A stretch of DNA of 64,000 nt from Brumimicrobium oceani. GTDB lineage: Bacteria; Bacteroidota; Bacteroidia; Flavobacteriales_D; Crocinitomicaceae. The first letter of the stretch is position 1. Each line of letters begins with the position of its first letter. The position numbers and the translations under genes were made by a program. A model generated the notes under the pieces. That model saw only the letters and a list, made by a program, of their open reading frames with translations. It was not told the origin of the DNA and made no database searches. The DNA lies in contig NZ_QFRJ01000016.1 in assembly GCF_003143775.1 (NCBI RefSeq), positions 1-64,000 on the forward strand, read 5' to 3'. This document shows, in pieces, positions 1 through 9,193 of the stretch.

Positions 1-89
1 ACCTCTTACCATTCCGAACAGAGAAGTTAAGACTGCTTGCGCTGATGGTACTGCCCTTTTAAGGGTGGGAGAGTAAGACGACGCCACTT
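1..89 (+). rRNA. rrf: 5S ribosomal RNA, 3' part
   Basis: The conserved 5S core CCGAACAGAGAAGTTAAG (with the usual loop-A/helix III layout) is present at 14-31, followed by the GATGGTACTGCC segment and the closing strand GACGACGCCA near 78-87. The 5' part of the gene lies before the window. The molecule is part of the large ribosomal subunit, and its position implies that a 16S-23S-5S operon ends here, read on the plus strand. The 3' end is set by the terminator that starts a few bases later, so it is accurate to a few bases. Confidence 0.93.
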
Positions 90-92
90 TTT

Positions 93-126
93 AAAAACCT
101 CATACAGAAATGTATGAGGTTTTTTG
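93..126 (+). terminator. Terminator of the rRNA operon
   Basis: Perfect inverted repeat AAAAACCTCATACA / TGTATGAGGTTTTT with a GAAA loop (107-110), ending in a T run. It lies directly behind the 5S end. Very similar CCTCATAC stems end the trigger factor gene (10611) and the small lipoprotein gene (11358). Confidence 0.93.
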
Positions 127-839
127 CATTTATGGGCATCCTTGGTTTCCATTTAATGATTTTATATCATAGATTTTTCTTTGCTCTAACAATAAAGAAT
201 GGCGCTATTTGATGATTCTTAAAAGGCATCTTGTAATGATATTCGCGCACTTTAGTGTCCTATTAAAATCAAATATATAATATAAACCTGTCTCATATTG
301 GATTGGTTTCATTGCCGTAGAGTAGTGAATAGAAGCTGATGAAATATGGAAAAATATCTGTATCTGTGTTTCTACATCAAATAATGTATGCATTTTAATA
401 CCTCTTTTTTTCTTGGTGAATTTCGCCCGCCATAATATGGATAAGTATATATCTATCGTTGTTGATTCAAAAGCATTTACATTAGCTTCAAGGCTAAGGA
501 TTTTAGACACTCGCTCCTTTCTTCGCTTACCAAATAATTAGCATATTCCTCAACTAGGTGGTAATCCCTGTCTTGATTAGGTTTATATGAAGATGATTTT
601 TAAACGTTTCTGCCTAAACCCAAATGATAAGATTTTGAGTGTTGGGCATCAACTTCAACAATCAGGTTTTTAAAGTTTTATCAATTAGATAATTGGCTAA
701 ACATCAGGAAAGAAGTTGCTTCCTATAAGGATAGTGTTTTTGCATATTTTTTACCGTTATATTTGGAAACAACACAATTGAATCAACTTCGGTTTAAGAA
801 TGAGCATAGTCGGGCAAAAACGTAATTATCATGATGCAT
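127..839 (-). pseudogene. Decayed IS4-type transposase (C-terminal end missing)
   Basis: Translating the minus strand from an ATG at 839 gives pieces of one transposase: NYVFARL, VSKYNGKKYAKT, SFLMFSQLS, NLIVEVDAQHSKSYHLGLG, QDRDYHLVEEYANYLV, then after a frameshift near 522 KERVSKILSLEANV, FESTTID, KKKRGIKMHTLFDVETQI, YYIFD, and after another frameshift near 245 FFIVRAKKNL and IIKWKPRMP. This order and wording match Bacteroidota IS4-family transposases of the kind with DSTTIDL and YIFDRGY catalytic motifs. At least five in-frame stops and two frameshifts are present, and the first catalytic Asp reads Glu. The C-terminal third is absent: the relic stops at the 5S terminator. It cannot make an active enzyme. 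The family assignment is from remembered family sequence, not a search. Confidence 0.82.
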
Positions 840-920
840 AATTTTTCAGCTTTATCTAATGCATAACTAAAAATTCAAGTCCGTTCGCTCTATACAAACC
901 GGTAATCACAATGATGTTAA

Positions 921-944
921 CAGGTTAAGGCTGTTTGTGCTGAT
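921..944 (+). other. Possible eroded 5S rRNA fragment
   Basis: The stretch GTTAAGGCTGTTTGTGCTGAT matches the real 5S segment at 25-45 (GTTAAGACTGCTTGCGCTGAT) with only three differences, all transitions. Bases on either side resemble 5S only weakly. It may be the remains of a second 5S gene that was separated from the first by the IS relic, or chance. No promoter or full fold is visible. Confidence 0.35.
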
Positions 945-1523
945 TATAATGGGACACTTGTGAATTTTGTGTTAGCTAAATCAAGTATAGGTCATCTATG
1001 CTCTTTTATATGTCAAACTTTAGCAGTAAATGCCATTGTAATCATGAAAAATCTAATTGTTTAAGCTTTTCCTTGTTAAGAGGTAGTTGTAATTTTTTAA
1101 GCTTGCGGGTAAATACTTTGCTTTTGCCCCCTGTTGGTTTCCGTCCGTTGCATTAAATTTAAAGCTCTATATAATTACCGTTTAAATTGTTTGAATTATT
1201 GAAATTATCGCTCCTATTGTCGAAAGCTAACATGTCTTATCTTGAGAAATGAAGAAATACTTATTTTAGGATTCACTTGTTTTGACAAATGCTTTCTACT
1301 TTTGTAATAATTCTATAAGTGGCTCTACATTTTATATTTCATCTATTTCTGGCACAACTAAAGTGATGTTGTCTTTTGCTTTCGAAGATTGTGTTTGGTT
1401 TTAAGGGAGTAATTGATTTGAAATCAGTAGAAATTTAATTGATCTATGAGTAAATTATTAATTTACCAATGCAAAAACCCGATTATTGGCAGTAATCGGG
1501 TCTTAAATCATGTGTTAATTGTT
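945..1523. other. Gene-poor, eroded sequence
   Basis: No intact gene is visible. On the minus strand between about 1392 and 1262 a coding-like reading (NITLVVPEIDEI, then NVEPLIELLQK, then KAFVKTSES) is broken by stops, and a second piece (TDGNQQGAKAKYLPASLKN) lies around 1155-1099. I do not recognise either. Together with the neighbouring IS relic this looks like a graveyard of lost genes. A hairpin CCCGATTATTGGCAGTAATCGGG at 1478-1500 with a T-rich flank on the minus strand side is probably the terminator for the gene that ends at 1524 or for lost neighbours. Confidence 0.4.
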
Positions 1524-3704
1524 TTATTTTGTAATGATCAGTTTTTTGGTAACGGTGTAATTGTTATTACTAAGTCTAATGGTGTATTGTCCTTCTTGAA
1601 GTGAAGATATGTCCAGTTGCTCTTCGTCCCATGTGAACACATTTTGCAGAACCAGTTTTCCTGTACTATTAAATATTTCAACTAATGTTAAGGATAACTG
1701 GCTTTTTATTTGGATTTGGTTGGATGCTGGATTTGGATAGATAATAGTTTCCATTACTTCTTGTGTTAAGCCTAAATAACTTATCTCTAATGTGATTTGA
1801 GCCATGTTGCTTAAGTCTGTTCCGCAATTTGTCGAAATGTAAAAATCGTATGTTCCTCCAGGTACTCCATTTAGAATTATGAAGTCCATCCCTTGATTTG
1901 CATTCCCCGTTTGTACGGCGTTGTTTATCAATGGGTCATCTCCTGTATTCATTAACTTCCAATTATATTCGGTAAATGTATTCAGATCTACTGGTTCTGT
2001 CCAATTTACTTCAATACTATGGTCTGTGTTAATATTGTATGTTAAATCTGATGGTAGTGGACAGTAAGGCGGTTCTTTAATGTTTAGCGTGTAGTCTTCA
2101 ACTTGACCTGACAACAGATTTTGGGCACAAGGTGAATTAATTATAGACGAAGCGTTTGTTTCTACTATGGCATTTTCATTTGTAGATTTGATAACTCGCA
2201 TTTTCAATAGTCCTAGATTTGCATTACTTGGGATATATATTGTAGCACTTATAGAGTCTAAATTATTTCCAGCTGGTATCCTGCCTAGATAAAATTCTTC
2301 ATTACTGTCCGTAAGGTCTGTGTTTTGATTGAGATCTATGTATACTGTGACATCACTGGGGTAATTATTGGAATAACCAGTTACAGTGATTGTATGAGGT
2401 TCTCCTCTATGAATAGGAGTGGAAATTGAAATAAAATTTTCGTACGTTGGAGTTCCTATGCTGTCAGGTGAGTCTTTATTAATCTCTCTAAAGCGTACAT
2501 TGGTTATGGCGTTTTCCTGGGTGTAGTTGGTGAAATTAGGAATACAAACCTGGGTATGATTATTTTGGTAAATTTTAGTTATTACATTCGCATTTTCATC
2601 ATATCCATTCATGATTAAGTCTAAATCACCATCTGCGTCAAAGTCAGCCCAATTAGATGAACTTATATTAATATTATCAATGATTGAACTTATTGCTGTA
2701 TTTTCTGTGAAGACCCCGTTGTTATTGGTATATAATTTTGAATGGACGATAGAGTTCATTGTTGTCCCAGTAATGAAAACATCTAAATCGCCGTCATTGT
2801 CATAGTCAATAAAGTTTGCAGACCCGAAATAAAGTTGTTCAAAGGTGCTAGTAGATATCTCTGTGAAGTGTCCTGTTCCGTCGTTTTGTAGAATCGCCGT
2901 ATATGCCATAAACGACGCATTCATTCCTGACATTAAAATATCTATATTTCCATCATTGTTGTAATCACCAGCGCTTAATCCTGTGAAGTAAGCATCTCCA
3001 ATACCTGAGTTCACGTGTTCCGCGAAACCGCCTGCTCCATCATTAAAATATAGCGTAGACTTAGGAGCGGATGCCTGACTAAAGCCTGTGATTAAGACAT
3101 CAGTATACCCGTTGTTGTTGGCATCGAAAAAAACGAGTTCTCCAAATATGTTTGGAAAAAATGGAACTGGTGATTCAATAAAAGTTCCTTGGCCATCTCC
3201 AAGCTACAGCTTTGCTATATAGTTCGACCCGCTTGACATTGCCATCACTACGAAGTCTGCATGACCGTCATGATTTAAGTCTCCGGTCTTGATTTTCCCG
3301 TTAGATATTCCATTCATTGGGAGAGTCGTTTCATTAAAAGAACCATCTGTATTTTGGGTATACAAATTTATTACAGCATTGCTGGTGGTATCAATACCAG
3401 CTGTTATGAAGTCCATTCTTCCATCTTCATTAGCATCTAATGTATCACCAGTAGCCATTCCAAGTGGTGATATTGTTTGCTGTGTGGAAGCATATCCTGA
3501 ATATTGAGCATCATAAGTGCTAGCAAATTGATCATAGTTTTCATTGTAACCAACTACAACGGCATCGTGCGTAATAGAGTTTTCCTTTTCTACCCAAAAT
3601 GATGTACCATAGTATACGCCATCAAGTGTTGAATATTCATCGAAGCTTTGCGAATGGGATGAACTAGCAAGAAGTGTTAGAATTAAAAATGTAATCTTTT
3701 TCAT
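1524..3704 (-). pseudogene. Secreted FG-GAP/GEVED protein with T9SS sorting domain, one in-frame stop
   Basis: The reading frame runs from ATG at 3704 to 1524 (727 codons) but has a TAG at 3204-3206, which divides it into 166 and 496 residues. The 63 codons between the stop and the next possible start continue the same frame without another stop and read as normal FG-GAP sequence (LYFNDGAGGF). The first part has a signal peptide (MKKITFLILTLLASSSHSQS). Both parts carry FG-GAP/VCBS blades such as DYNNDGNIDILMSG and DYDNDGDLDVFITG, whose acidic loops bind calcium in this family. A GEVED-type domain (DLNQNTDLTDSNEEFYLG) and a C-terminal type A sorting domain (YPNPASNQ, SLQEGQYTIRLSN) follow. The role would be a surface-exposed or secreted binding protein. 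It is either a fresh pseudogene, a suppressed stop or a sequencing error. Confidence 0.8.
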
Positions 3705-3803
3705 TTTGTTATTTTTATTTAGATTAAATCAAAAATAGTTATTTGATTAATTCCAACCCATAACAAAAGCGGATGCTAGGTATCGTCAAAAACGATTTGT
3801 ATT

Positions 3804-4688
3804 CTATATTTCTTTTTTCTCACTTAAAAAGAGTGTTTTAAACTCTTTTTTTATTGATTGAATAATCTCTTCTTTTTCATAAAACCGTGGGGTGACAAAG
3901 TTTATTTTTATTTTATGAGATGGTTTTTCAAAAAATGCTTTCCTTTTTTCTCTTTTATCTTTGTCCCTAAGAAATGACACAGGCAATACGCTTATCCCAC
4001 CATTGTATTCTATTATTTTCCTTATGGTTTCAATAGAACATTTTTGATAAGTCAAAGACGGGTAACTTTTAGGTTTTAAATTACTAGCTTTCTCATTTAC
4101 TAAGAGGCTTTCGGATGCTCCTTTTAAATCAATATGTATTAGTCCTCTATTATTCTCTAAGCCGTTTTTTGGTTGCGAATGGTTATATATTTTAAATGTC
4201 TCCTCATATAATAGTGATTGGTAGAACCCAGGTTTTTGAACTGAGTCAGGTAGTATACAGCCATCTAATCTTAATTCGTTGAATTTTTCTTGGATGTCCT
4301 GAAGGTTCAATTCAGTTATGTTTAGGTTAATATTTTGATATTTTTGAGTGAAAGACTCTAGAAATGTGGGCAAAATATATGGGGCGATGCATGACCAAAT
4401 TCCTAAATTAAAACTCTGAGCTTTGGAATTGTCCAACTGTTTGGCGGTCAGTTCAAAAGTCTCAATTTTTGTGAGGATTTTATTGGCAATGAGAATTAAA
4501 CTCTTTCCCTTTTGGGTGGGAACAACGGGGCTTCTGCTCCGGTCGAAAATGATTACGTCTAGTTCTTGTTCAAGTTTTTGAACCTCCCTGCTTAGGGTTG
4601 ACTGTGCAATATCGCAACTTTCAGCTGCTCGTGTGAAATGGCGGTGCTGATCTATCGCGGTAATATATTTAAGTTGATTAATGTTCAA
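3804..4688 (-). CDS. LysR-family transcriptional regulator
   Basis: The protein has 294 residues, the usual LysR length. The N-terminal winged helix-turn-helix is clear (NINQLKYITAIDQHRHFTRAAE, then AQSTLSREVQKLEQELDVIIFDR, residues 2-54), followed by the linker helix and a periplasmic-binding-like effector domain from about residue 90. The start region resembles OxyR-type regulators, but I see no reliable pair of redox cysteines. It is transcribed away from the Fe(III) importer genes with about 340 bases between the two starts, the classical arrangement for a LysR protein that controls its divergent neighbour. Control of the importer is inferred, and the effector is unknown. Confidence 0.88.
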   Translation of the reverse strand: MNINQLKYITAIDQHRHFTRAAESCDIAQSTLSREVQKLEQELDVIIFDRSRSPVVPTQKGKSLILIANKILTKIETFELTAKQLDNSKAQSFNLGIWSCIAPYILPTFLESFTQKYQNINLNITELNLQDIQEKFNELRLDGCILPDSVQKPGFYQSLLYEETFKIYNHSQPKNGLENNRGLIHIDLKGASESLLVNEKASNLKPKSYPSLTYQKCSIETIRKIIEYNGGISVLPVSFLRDKDKREKRKAFFEKPSHKIKINFVTPRFYEKEEIIQSIKKEFKTLFLSEKKEI

Positions 4689-5028
4689 TTCTCTCGTTTT
4701 GTCTAATGCTAAATACTATAATAATGCTGAGTAGGTAAATAATTTCTGGAATGAAAGCTGTCAGAATTATAAATATTTTGGGTTAAAAAATCTTCTGTTT
4801 CGATCAATCAAGAATTAATTATGTAAAAGGACAAAATTACTCTATTTAGACTAAATCTAAATAACCCGTTTTAGGTATTTTGCTTTCTAATTTAAAGTTG
4901 AAGGAATAAATGAGATGTCATGTTTGTCAAGAATTGTTAGGAAAAGACATTTACTGAAATACACAATTTGCTTTATTCATATCCATTCTAAATTATTATA
5001 TTTGCGTTTCTACAATAAAAAAATAGAG
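4689..5028. promoter_or_regulatory. Divergent intergenic region with importer promoter
   Basis: This region separates the LysR gene from the iron importer operon. TATATTTG at 4997-5004 matches the Bacteroidota -7 element TAnnTTTG and lies 25 bases before the ATG at 5029. No well-spaced -33 TTTG is visible: the nearest TTG is at 4968. An upstream reading frame extends into this region from 4915, but the promoter sits inside it, so it is not the gene start. Binding sites for the LysR protein would be expected here; I could not identify a convincing T-N11-A palindrome. Confidence 0.55.
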
Positions 5029-6084
5029 ATGAAGAAAATATTATTTGCCATTGCTGCTTTTTCAATGCTTACAGCCTGTGGTAGCGATGCAGAAGTTTCA
5101 AACAATTCAGCCGAAGTAGAGCTTACTAAGGAACAAATTGTAAACGTTTATACTCATCGTCATTACGAGCCAGATCAACAGATCTTCAAAATGTTTGAAG
5201 AATCTACTGGAATCAAAGTAAAAGTGATTAATGCAAGCGCTGATGAGTTGATTCAGAAAATGAAAATGGAAGGAAAACAGTCTCCAGCGGATGTTCTAAT
5301 CACTGTAGATGCCGGAAGATTGGGAAGAGCGAAGGAACAGGGACTTTTGCAAAGTATTCAGTCCGATGTTTTAGAGAAAACAATCCCTAGCCATCTTCAG
5401 GATGTCGATAATCAATGGTTTGGTTTAACGAAAAGGGCAAGGGTTATAGCTTACGCATTAGATAGAGTAAAGCCGGAAGAACTCTCAACATATGAAGATT
5501 TAGTTTCAAAAAAATGGGAAGGGAAAATTTTAGTAAGATCATCTTCTAATATTTATAATCAATCCCTTTTGGCTTCTATTATCGCCAATGACGGTGAAGC
5601 TATTGCAAAAAAATGGGCAGAAGGAATCGTTGCAAATATGTCACGCTCACCTAAAGGAAATGATAGAGACCAAGTGAAGGCTTTGGTTGCTGGGGAAGGA
5701 GATTTAGCAATCGTGAATTCATACTACATTGGTAAAATGTTGAACTCGGCAGATGCCGAAGAGGTGGCTACCGCGAAAAAAGTAGGTTTGTTCTCACCTA
5801 ACCAAGAAGGACGTGGAACGCACATAAATGTGAGTGGTGCAGGTGTTGCTAAATATGCTCCTAATAAAGAAAATGCCATTCGTTTTATAGAATTTTTGGT
5901 AAGCAAAGATGCTCAACAAATCTTTACAGATGCAAATTACGAATATCCAATTCTAGAGAGTGTTGCACCAACTGCTGATATTAATGCTTGGGGTGAATTC
6001 AAGGAAGATACTTTGGGGTTGAACAAACTAGGAGAAAATAATAAAAAGGCAGTTTTAATTTTTGATGAAGCAGGCTGGAAGTAA
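5029..6084 (+). CDS. Fe(III) ABC transporter substrate-binding lipoprotein
   Basis: The start at 5029 gives 351 residues and a lipoprotein signal (MKKILFAIAAFSMLTACGSD, lipobox Cys 17); a start further upstream would put the promoter inside the gene and hide the signal peptide. The mature part is a two-lobed iron-binding protein of the FbpA/FutA type: YTHRHY near its start and NSYYIGKM in the second lobe supply the tyrosines that hold ferric iron in that family. It should sit in the inner membrane leaflet and deliver Fe(III) to the permease encoded next, with which it overlaps by 20 bases. Specificity for iron is inferred from the family. Confidence 0.9.
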   Translation: MKKILFAIAAFSMLTACGSDAEVSNNSAEVELTKEQIVNVYTHRHYEPDQQIFKMFEESTGIKVKVINASADELIQKMKMEGKQSPADVLITVDAGRLGRAKEQGLLQSIQSDVLEKTIPSHLQDVDNQWFGLTKRARVIAYALDRVKPEELSTYEDLVSKKWEGKILVRSSSNIYNQSLLASIIANDGEAIAKKWAEGIVANMSRSPKGNDRDQVKALVAGEGDLAIVNSYYIGKMLNSADAEEVATAKKVGLFSPNQEGRGTHINVSGAGVAKYAPNKENAIRFIEFLVSKDAQQIFTDANYEYPILESVAPTADINAWGEFKEDTLGLNKLGENNKKAVLIFDEAGWK

Positions 6085-7729
6085 TAGCGAAACTTTTTCC
6101 TTAAAGTCAAGGATCAAAAGATTTTTAAGAGACAATAATAGATGGTCGGTATTTACACTGGCCATCGTTCTTTTCTTAGCACTGCCAATTATTTTTATTG
6201 GTGTTGAATTATTTGCTGGTCCTGGGGAAACTTGGAGTCACATTGTTAAATACTTATTGCCAGAATACATTTTGAACTCCTTGTTCTTGGTGTTCTTTTG
6301 CAGTGTTCTTGTTTTGGTCTTTGGAGTGTCCTCCGCTTGGTTTGTTTCCAGATTTGAATTTCCGATGCGTAGGCAATTAGAATGGTTGCTTATACTTCCC
6401 TTAGCAATTCCTTCATATATCGTAGGTTATGCCTATGCAGGGATTTTTGATTATGGTGGAACTTTAGATTTGTTATTCCGACAATGGAATATAGAGTTCA
6501 TTCGGGTGGACATTATGAATAGAGCGGGTTTAGCTTTCGTTTTAAGTATTTCATTATTTCCCTACGTTTATGTTAGTGCACGCGCGTTCTTCCTGAATCA
6601 AGCCAATAATCTTTTAGAAGCATCCAAGATGTTAGGTGTGAGTGAAAGAAAAACTTTCTTTAAGTTGATGTTACCTCTGGCCAGACCGGCAATTGTTGCA
6701 GGCTTAGTACTTGTTTTGATGGAGGTGTTGAATGATTATGGAGCAGCAAAGTACTATGGTGTTAATACTTTTACAACAGGTATTTTTAGGTCTTGGTTTT
6801 CTTTAGAAGAACCAGAAACGGCAGTTTATCTTTCTGCCTTACTCATCATAATAATTTTTGCGCTTATATTATTCGAAAAATGGCAAGTCAGGAAAATTAA
6901 GTTTAGCTCTTCTAAGTCTAACAGCACACAGATTCAAAGAAAGGAATCTTCTGGGGTACAGAAAGGACTTATTTTTATCATGGTCTTTATTCCAGTTTTT
7001 CTAGGTTTTGTTCTTCCAGTGGCACAACTTCTTTACTGGGCTTTTTTAACCGCAACAACTGTTTTTGATTTGCAATTTTTATTTGTTTCCCTCCAAAGTT
7101 TTGGGATAGCAATAATTTCGGCATTCATTACTGTGTTCTTTGCTTTATTGCTGATTTACTTTTCAAAATGGAGCGCTTTGCGTTTTATTAAAAATGTTGC
7201 GCGAGTTGGTGTATTAGGATACGCTATTCCTGGTGCAGTTATAGCTATCGGAATAATGATTCCAACTATAGCGTTAGATAAGTGGATTATAGATGTTCTG
7301 GGTCAATTTGGGGTAGATTCAGGCCTGATTATAAATGGAACATTGATTGCATTATTTTATGCTTATGCCGTTCGTTTTCTTGCGGTAGCATACAATCCAA
7401 TTGAATCCACCTCCTTGAAAGTGTCTAGCTCAATACCTGATTCTTCTAAAGTGCTAGGAGTGGGGAATTTAAAAACCTTTTTTAAAATTGAGTTTCCTTT
7501 AATTAAAACTGGGGTGTTTAGTGCTGTAATCCTTGTGTTTATTGATGTTATGAAGGAATTGCCATTAACACTTATCCTAAAACCTTACGATATCGATACT
7601 TTAGCAGTGAAAGCCTACGAATATGCTAGTGATGAAATGGTAATGGAGGCTTCGATTCCATCGCTTTTCATTATATTTACGGCAATGGTTCCAGTGATTT
7701 TTCTAAACAAATTATTGATTAAAAAATAA
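6065..7729 (+). CDS. Fe(III) ABC transporter permease (two fused domains)
   Basis: The protein has about 554 residues and roughly twelve hydrophobic helices, made of two similar halves fused in one chain, as in FbpB/SfuB. Each half carries the EAA-type loop that contacts the ATPase: EASKMLGVSERKTFFKLMLP in the first half and SKVLGVGNLKTFFKIEFP in the second. It forms the inner-membrane channel of the ferric iron importer. The ATG at 6065 lies inside the end of the binding-protein gene, so translation is probably coupled; a TTG three bases earlier is also possible. The next gene begins three bases after its stop. Confidence 0.9.
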   Translation: MKQAGSNSETFSLKSRIKRFLRDNNRWSVFTLAIVLFLALPIIFIGVELFAGPGETWSHIVKYLLPEYILNSLFLVFFCSVLVLVFGVSSAWFVSRFEFPMRRQLEWLLILPLAIPSYIVGYAYAGIFDYGGTLDLLFRQWNIEFIRVDIMNRAGLAFVLSISLFPYVYVSARAFFLNQANNLLEASKMLGVSERKTFFKLMLPLARPAIVAGLVLVLMEVLNDYGAAKYYGVNTFTTGIFRSWFSLEEPETAVYLSALLIIIIFALILFEKWQVRKIKFSSSKSNSTQIQRKESSGVQKGLIFIMVFIPVFLGFVLPVAQLLYWAFLTATTVFDLQFLFVSLQSFGIAIISAFITVFFALLLIYFSKWSALRFIKNVARVGVLGYAIPGAVIAIGIMIPTIALDKWIIDVLGQFGVDSGLIINGTLIALFYAYAVRFLAVAYNPIESTSLKVSSSIPDSSKVLGVGNLKTFFKIEFPLIKTGVFSAVILVFIDVMKELPLTLILKPYDIDTLAVKAYEYASDEMVMEASIPSLFIIFTAMVPVIFLNKLLIKK

Positions 7730-7731
7730 CA

Positions 7732-8733
7732 ATGCTCAAAATTGATTCTCTCTCCAAAAGCTTTGATAAAGGTAAGAGTTATGCCTTGGAAAATGTAACT
7801 TTCGATTTGAAAGTTGGCGATGTATGTGCTATAGTAGGAGAGAGTGGGAGTGGAAAAACCACCTTGGTTCGCTTGATTGCGGGATTGGAAAGACCAGATT
7901 CCGGTAGCATTTTGCTGGATGGGAGAACAATAGCGTCGATGAATAAATTTGTTCAGCCTGAAAAACGCAAGATCGGGTTGGTGTTTCAAGAATATGCATT
8001 ATTTCCCCACCTTACTATTTTGGATAATGTTTTGTACGGTATCTCAAAACTTAAAAACAAAAAAAACAGAGCACAAGAAATGCTTGACTTGGTAGGCTTG
8101 AGTGAAATGGGTAAACGCTACCCTCATCAGCTTTCAGGTGGACAGCAGCAGCGGGTTGCACTGGCAAGAGCATTAGCTCCAGAACCTTCCTTGTTGATTC
8201 TAGACGAGCCTTTCAGTAATCTTGACTCTATGTTGAGGACACAACTGAGAAATGAGGTTTTTGATATTATTAAAAAAACGGATGTAACGGTCCTTTTTGT
8301 CACCCATGATACCCAAGATGCACTCTCTGTGGCGGATGAAATTCTCATTCTGCAACATGGAAAGGTGGTGCAAAAAGATGCAGCGGCAAATTTATATGTT
8401 AAGCCAAACACGCTATATGTGGCCTCTTTGTTCGGAAATACCGTAAGGATTAACAAAAATATTCAAAGTGCTTTTCATTGCCCTTTAAATGAAGAATGCT
8501 GCCACGCCATTAGAAATGAAAAAATCAAAGTGAATCCCGCAGCCATGGATTCTGATTGTGATTATATTACCAATGCACAAGTGATGAAGAAAATTGTGCT
8601 TGGGGATTCAATTCAACTTTTATTAAAACTAGATTCAGGAGAGCAGTTAACGGTAATGACGCAGGATACAAACATCGCGGATACCATTACAATTGGTTTC
8701 AATTCAAAAGATATTTTGCAGTTTAATGAGTAG
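7732..8733 (+). CDS. Fe(III) ABC transporter ATP-binding protein
   Basis: This 333-residue protein has every ABC ATPase motif in order: Walker A GESGSGKTT, Q-loop VFQEYALFPH, signature LSGGQQQRVALARAL, Walker B LLILDEPFSNLD and the switch histidine in VTHD. A C-terminal regulatory domain of the TOBE/FbpC type follows from about residue 235; it holds an unusual cysteine-rich patch (HCPLNEECCH). It powers the permease encoded immediately upstream. With the preceding two genes it forms a complete one-operon importer. The cysteine patch could be a metal sensor, but that is only a guess. Confidence 0.92.
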   Translation: MLKIDSLSKSFDKGKSYALENVTFDLKVGDVCAIVGESGSGKTTLVRLIAGLERPDSGSILLDGRTIASMNKFVQPEKRKIGLVFQEYALFPHLTILDNVLYGISKLKNKKNRAQEMLDLVGLSEMGKRYPHQLSGGQQQRVALARALAPEPSLLILDEPFSNLDSMLRTQLRNEVFDIIKKTDVTVLFVTHDTQDALSVADEILILQHGKVVQKDAAANLYVKPNTLYVASLFGNTVRINKNIQSAFHCPLNEECCHAIRNEKIKVNPAAMDSDCDYITNAQVMKKIVLGDSIQLLLKLDSGEQLTVMTQDTNIADTITIGFNSKDILQFNE

Positions 8734-8889
8734 ATAGAATTTTCCCGTAAAAGTCTATTAAATGAAAAATCGCGTTTTTAATTTATAAGAAGTGATGCTC
8801 TTTTATTGATTATCAAAGTGTTTTATATTTATTTTAGAAAATATTTAAAATAAATTAATAAAAAGAATTTTAGTTAAAGAAAAAATACT

Positions 8890-8897
8890 TAGATTTG
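8890..8897 (+). promoter_or_regulatory. -7 promoter element before tRNA-Leu
   Basis: TAGATTTG fits the Bacteroidota -7 consensus TAnnTTTG and lies 66 bases before the tRNA. The expected -33 position reads TTTTAG, a weak match. A 7-bp inverted repeat (TACCAAA/TTTGGTA, 8929-8948) lies between it and the tRNA. Confidence 0.5.
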
Positions 8898-8962
8898 CAC
8901 TCGCTTTTGATTATAAAAGTTGAGAAAATACCAAATAACGTTTTGGTAGAATTTTTTTAAAT

Positions 8963-9044
8963 GCGGATGTGGTGAAATTGGTAGACATGCTAGACTTAGG
9001 ATCTAGTGCCGCGAGGCGTGTGGGTTCGAGTCCCTCCATCCGCA
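8963..9044 (+). tRNA. tRNA-Leu (anticodon TAG)
   Basis: Acceptor strands GCGGATG (8963-8969) and CATCCGC (9037-9043) pair fully, with A at 9044 as discriminator. The anticodon loop reads CTTAGGA, anticodon TAG (reads CUA/CUG leucine codons). A long variable arm (TGCCGCGAGGCGT) and the T loop GGTTCGAGTCC are present, as expected for a class II leucine tRNA. The CCA end is not encoded in full. Confidence 0.96.
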
Positions 9045-9052
9045 CACAATTA

Positions 9053-9088
9053 AAAGTGGTATGAGTATAAAGCTTATACCATTTTTTG
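9053..9088 (+). terminator. Terminator after tRNA-Leu
   Basis: Stem AAGTGGTATGAG / CTTATACCATTTT with loop TATAAAG and a T run. It lies nine bases behind the tRNA. Confidence 0.8.
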
Positions 9089-9193
9089 TTTAACCCTATT
9101 TGGTTTTTAGGGTCTGTAATATACAAGCTCGCAGTTATTTCGAACTATGCCCTTACAGATTTTTAGTATTAAGTAAACTTTATTTCCATCAAT

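Noticed and set aside
4915-5028. Longer N terminus of the iron-binding protein
   Set aside because: The extra residues precede the lipoprotein signal and contain the promoter element.
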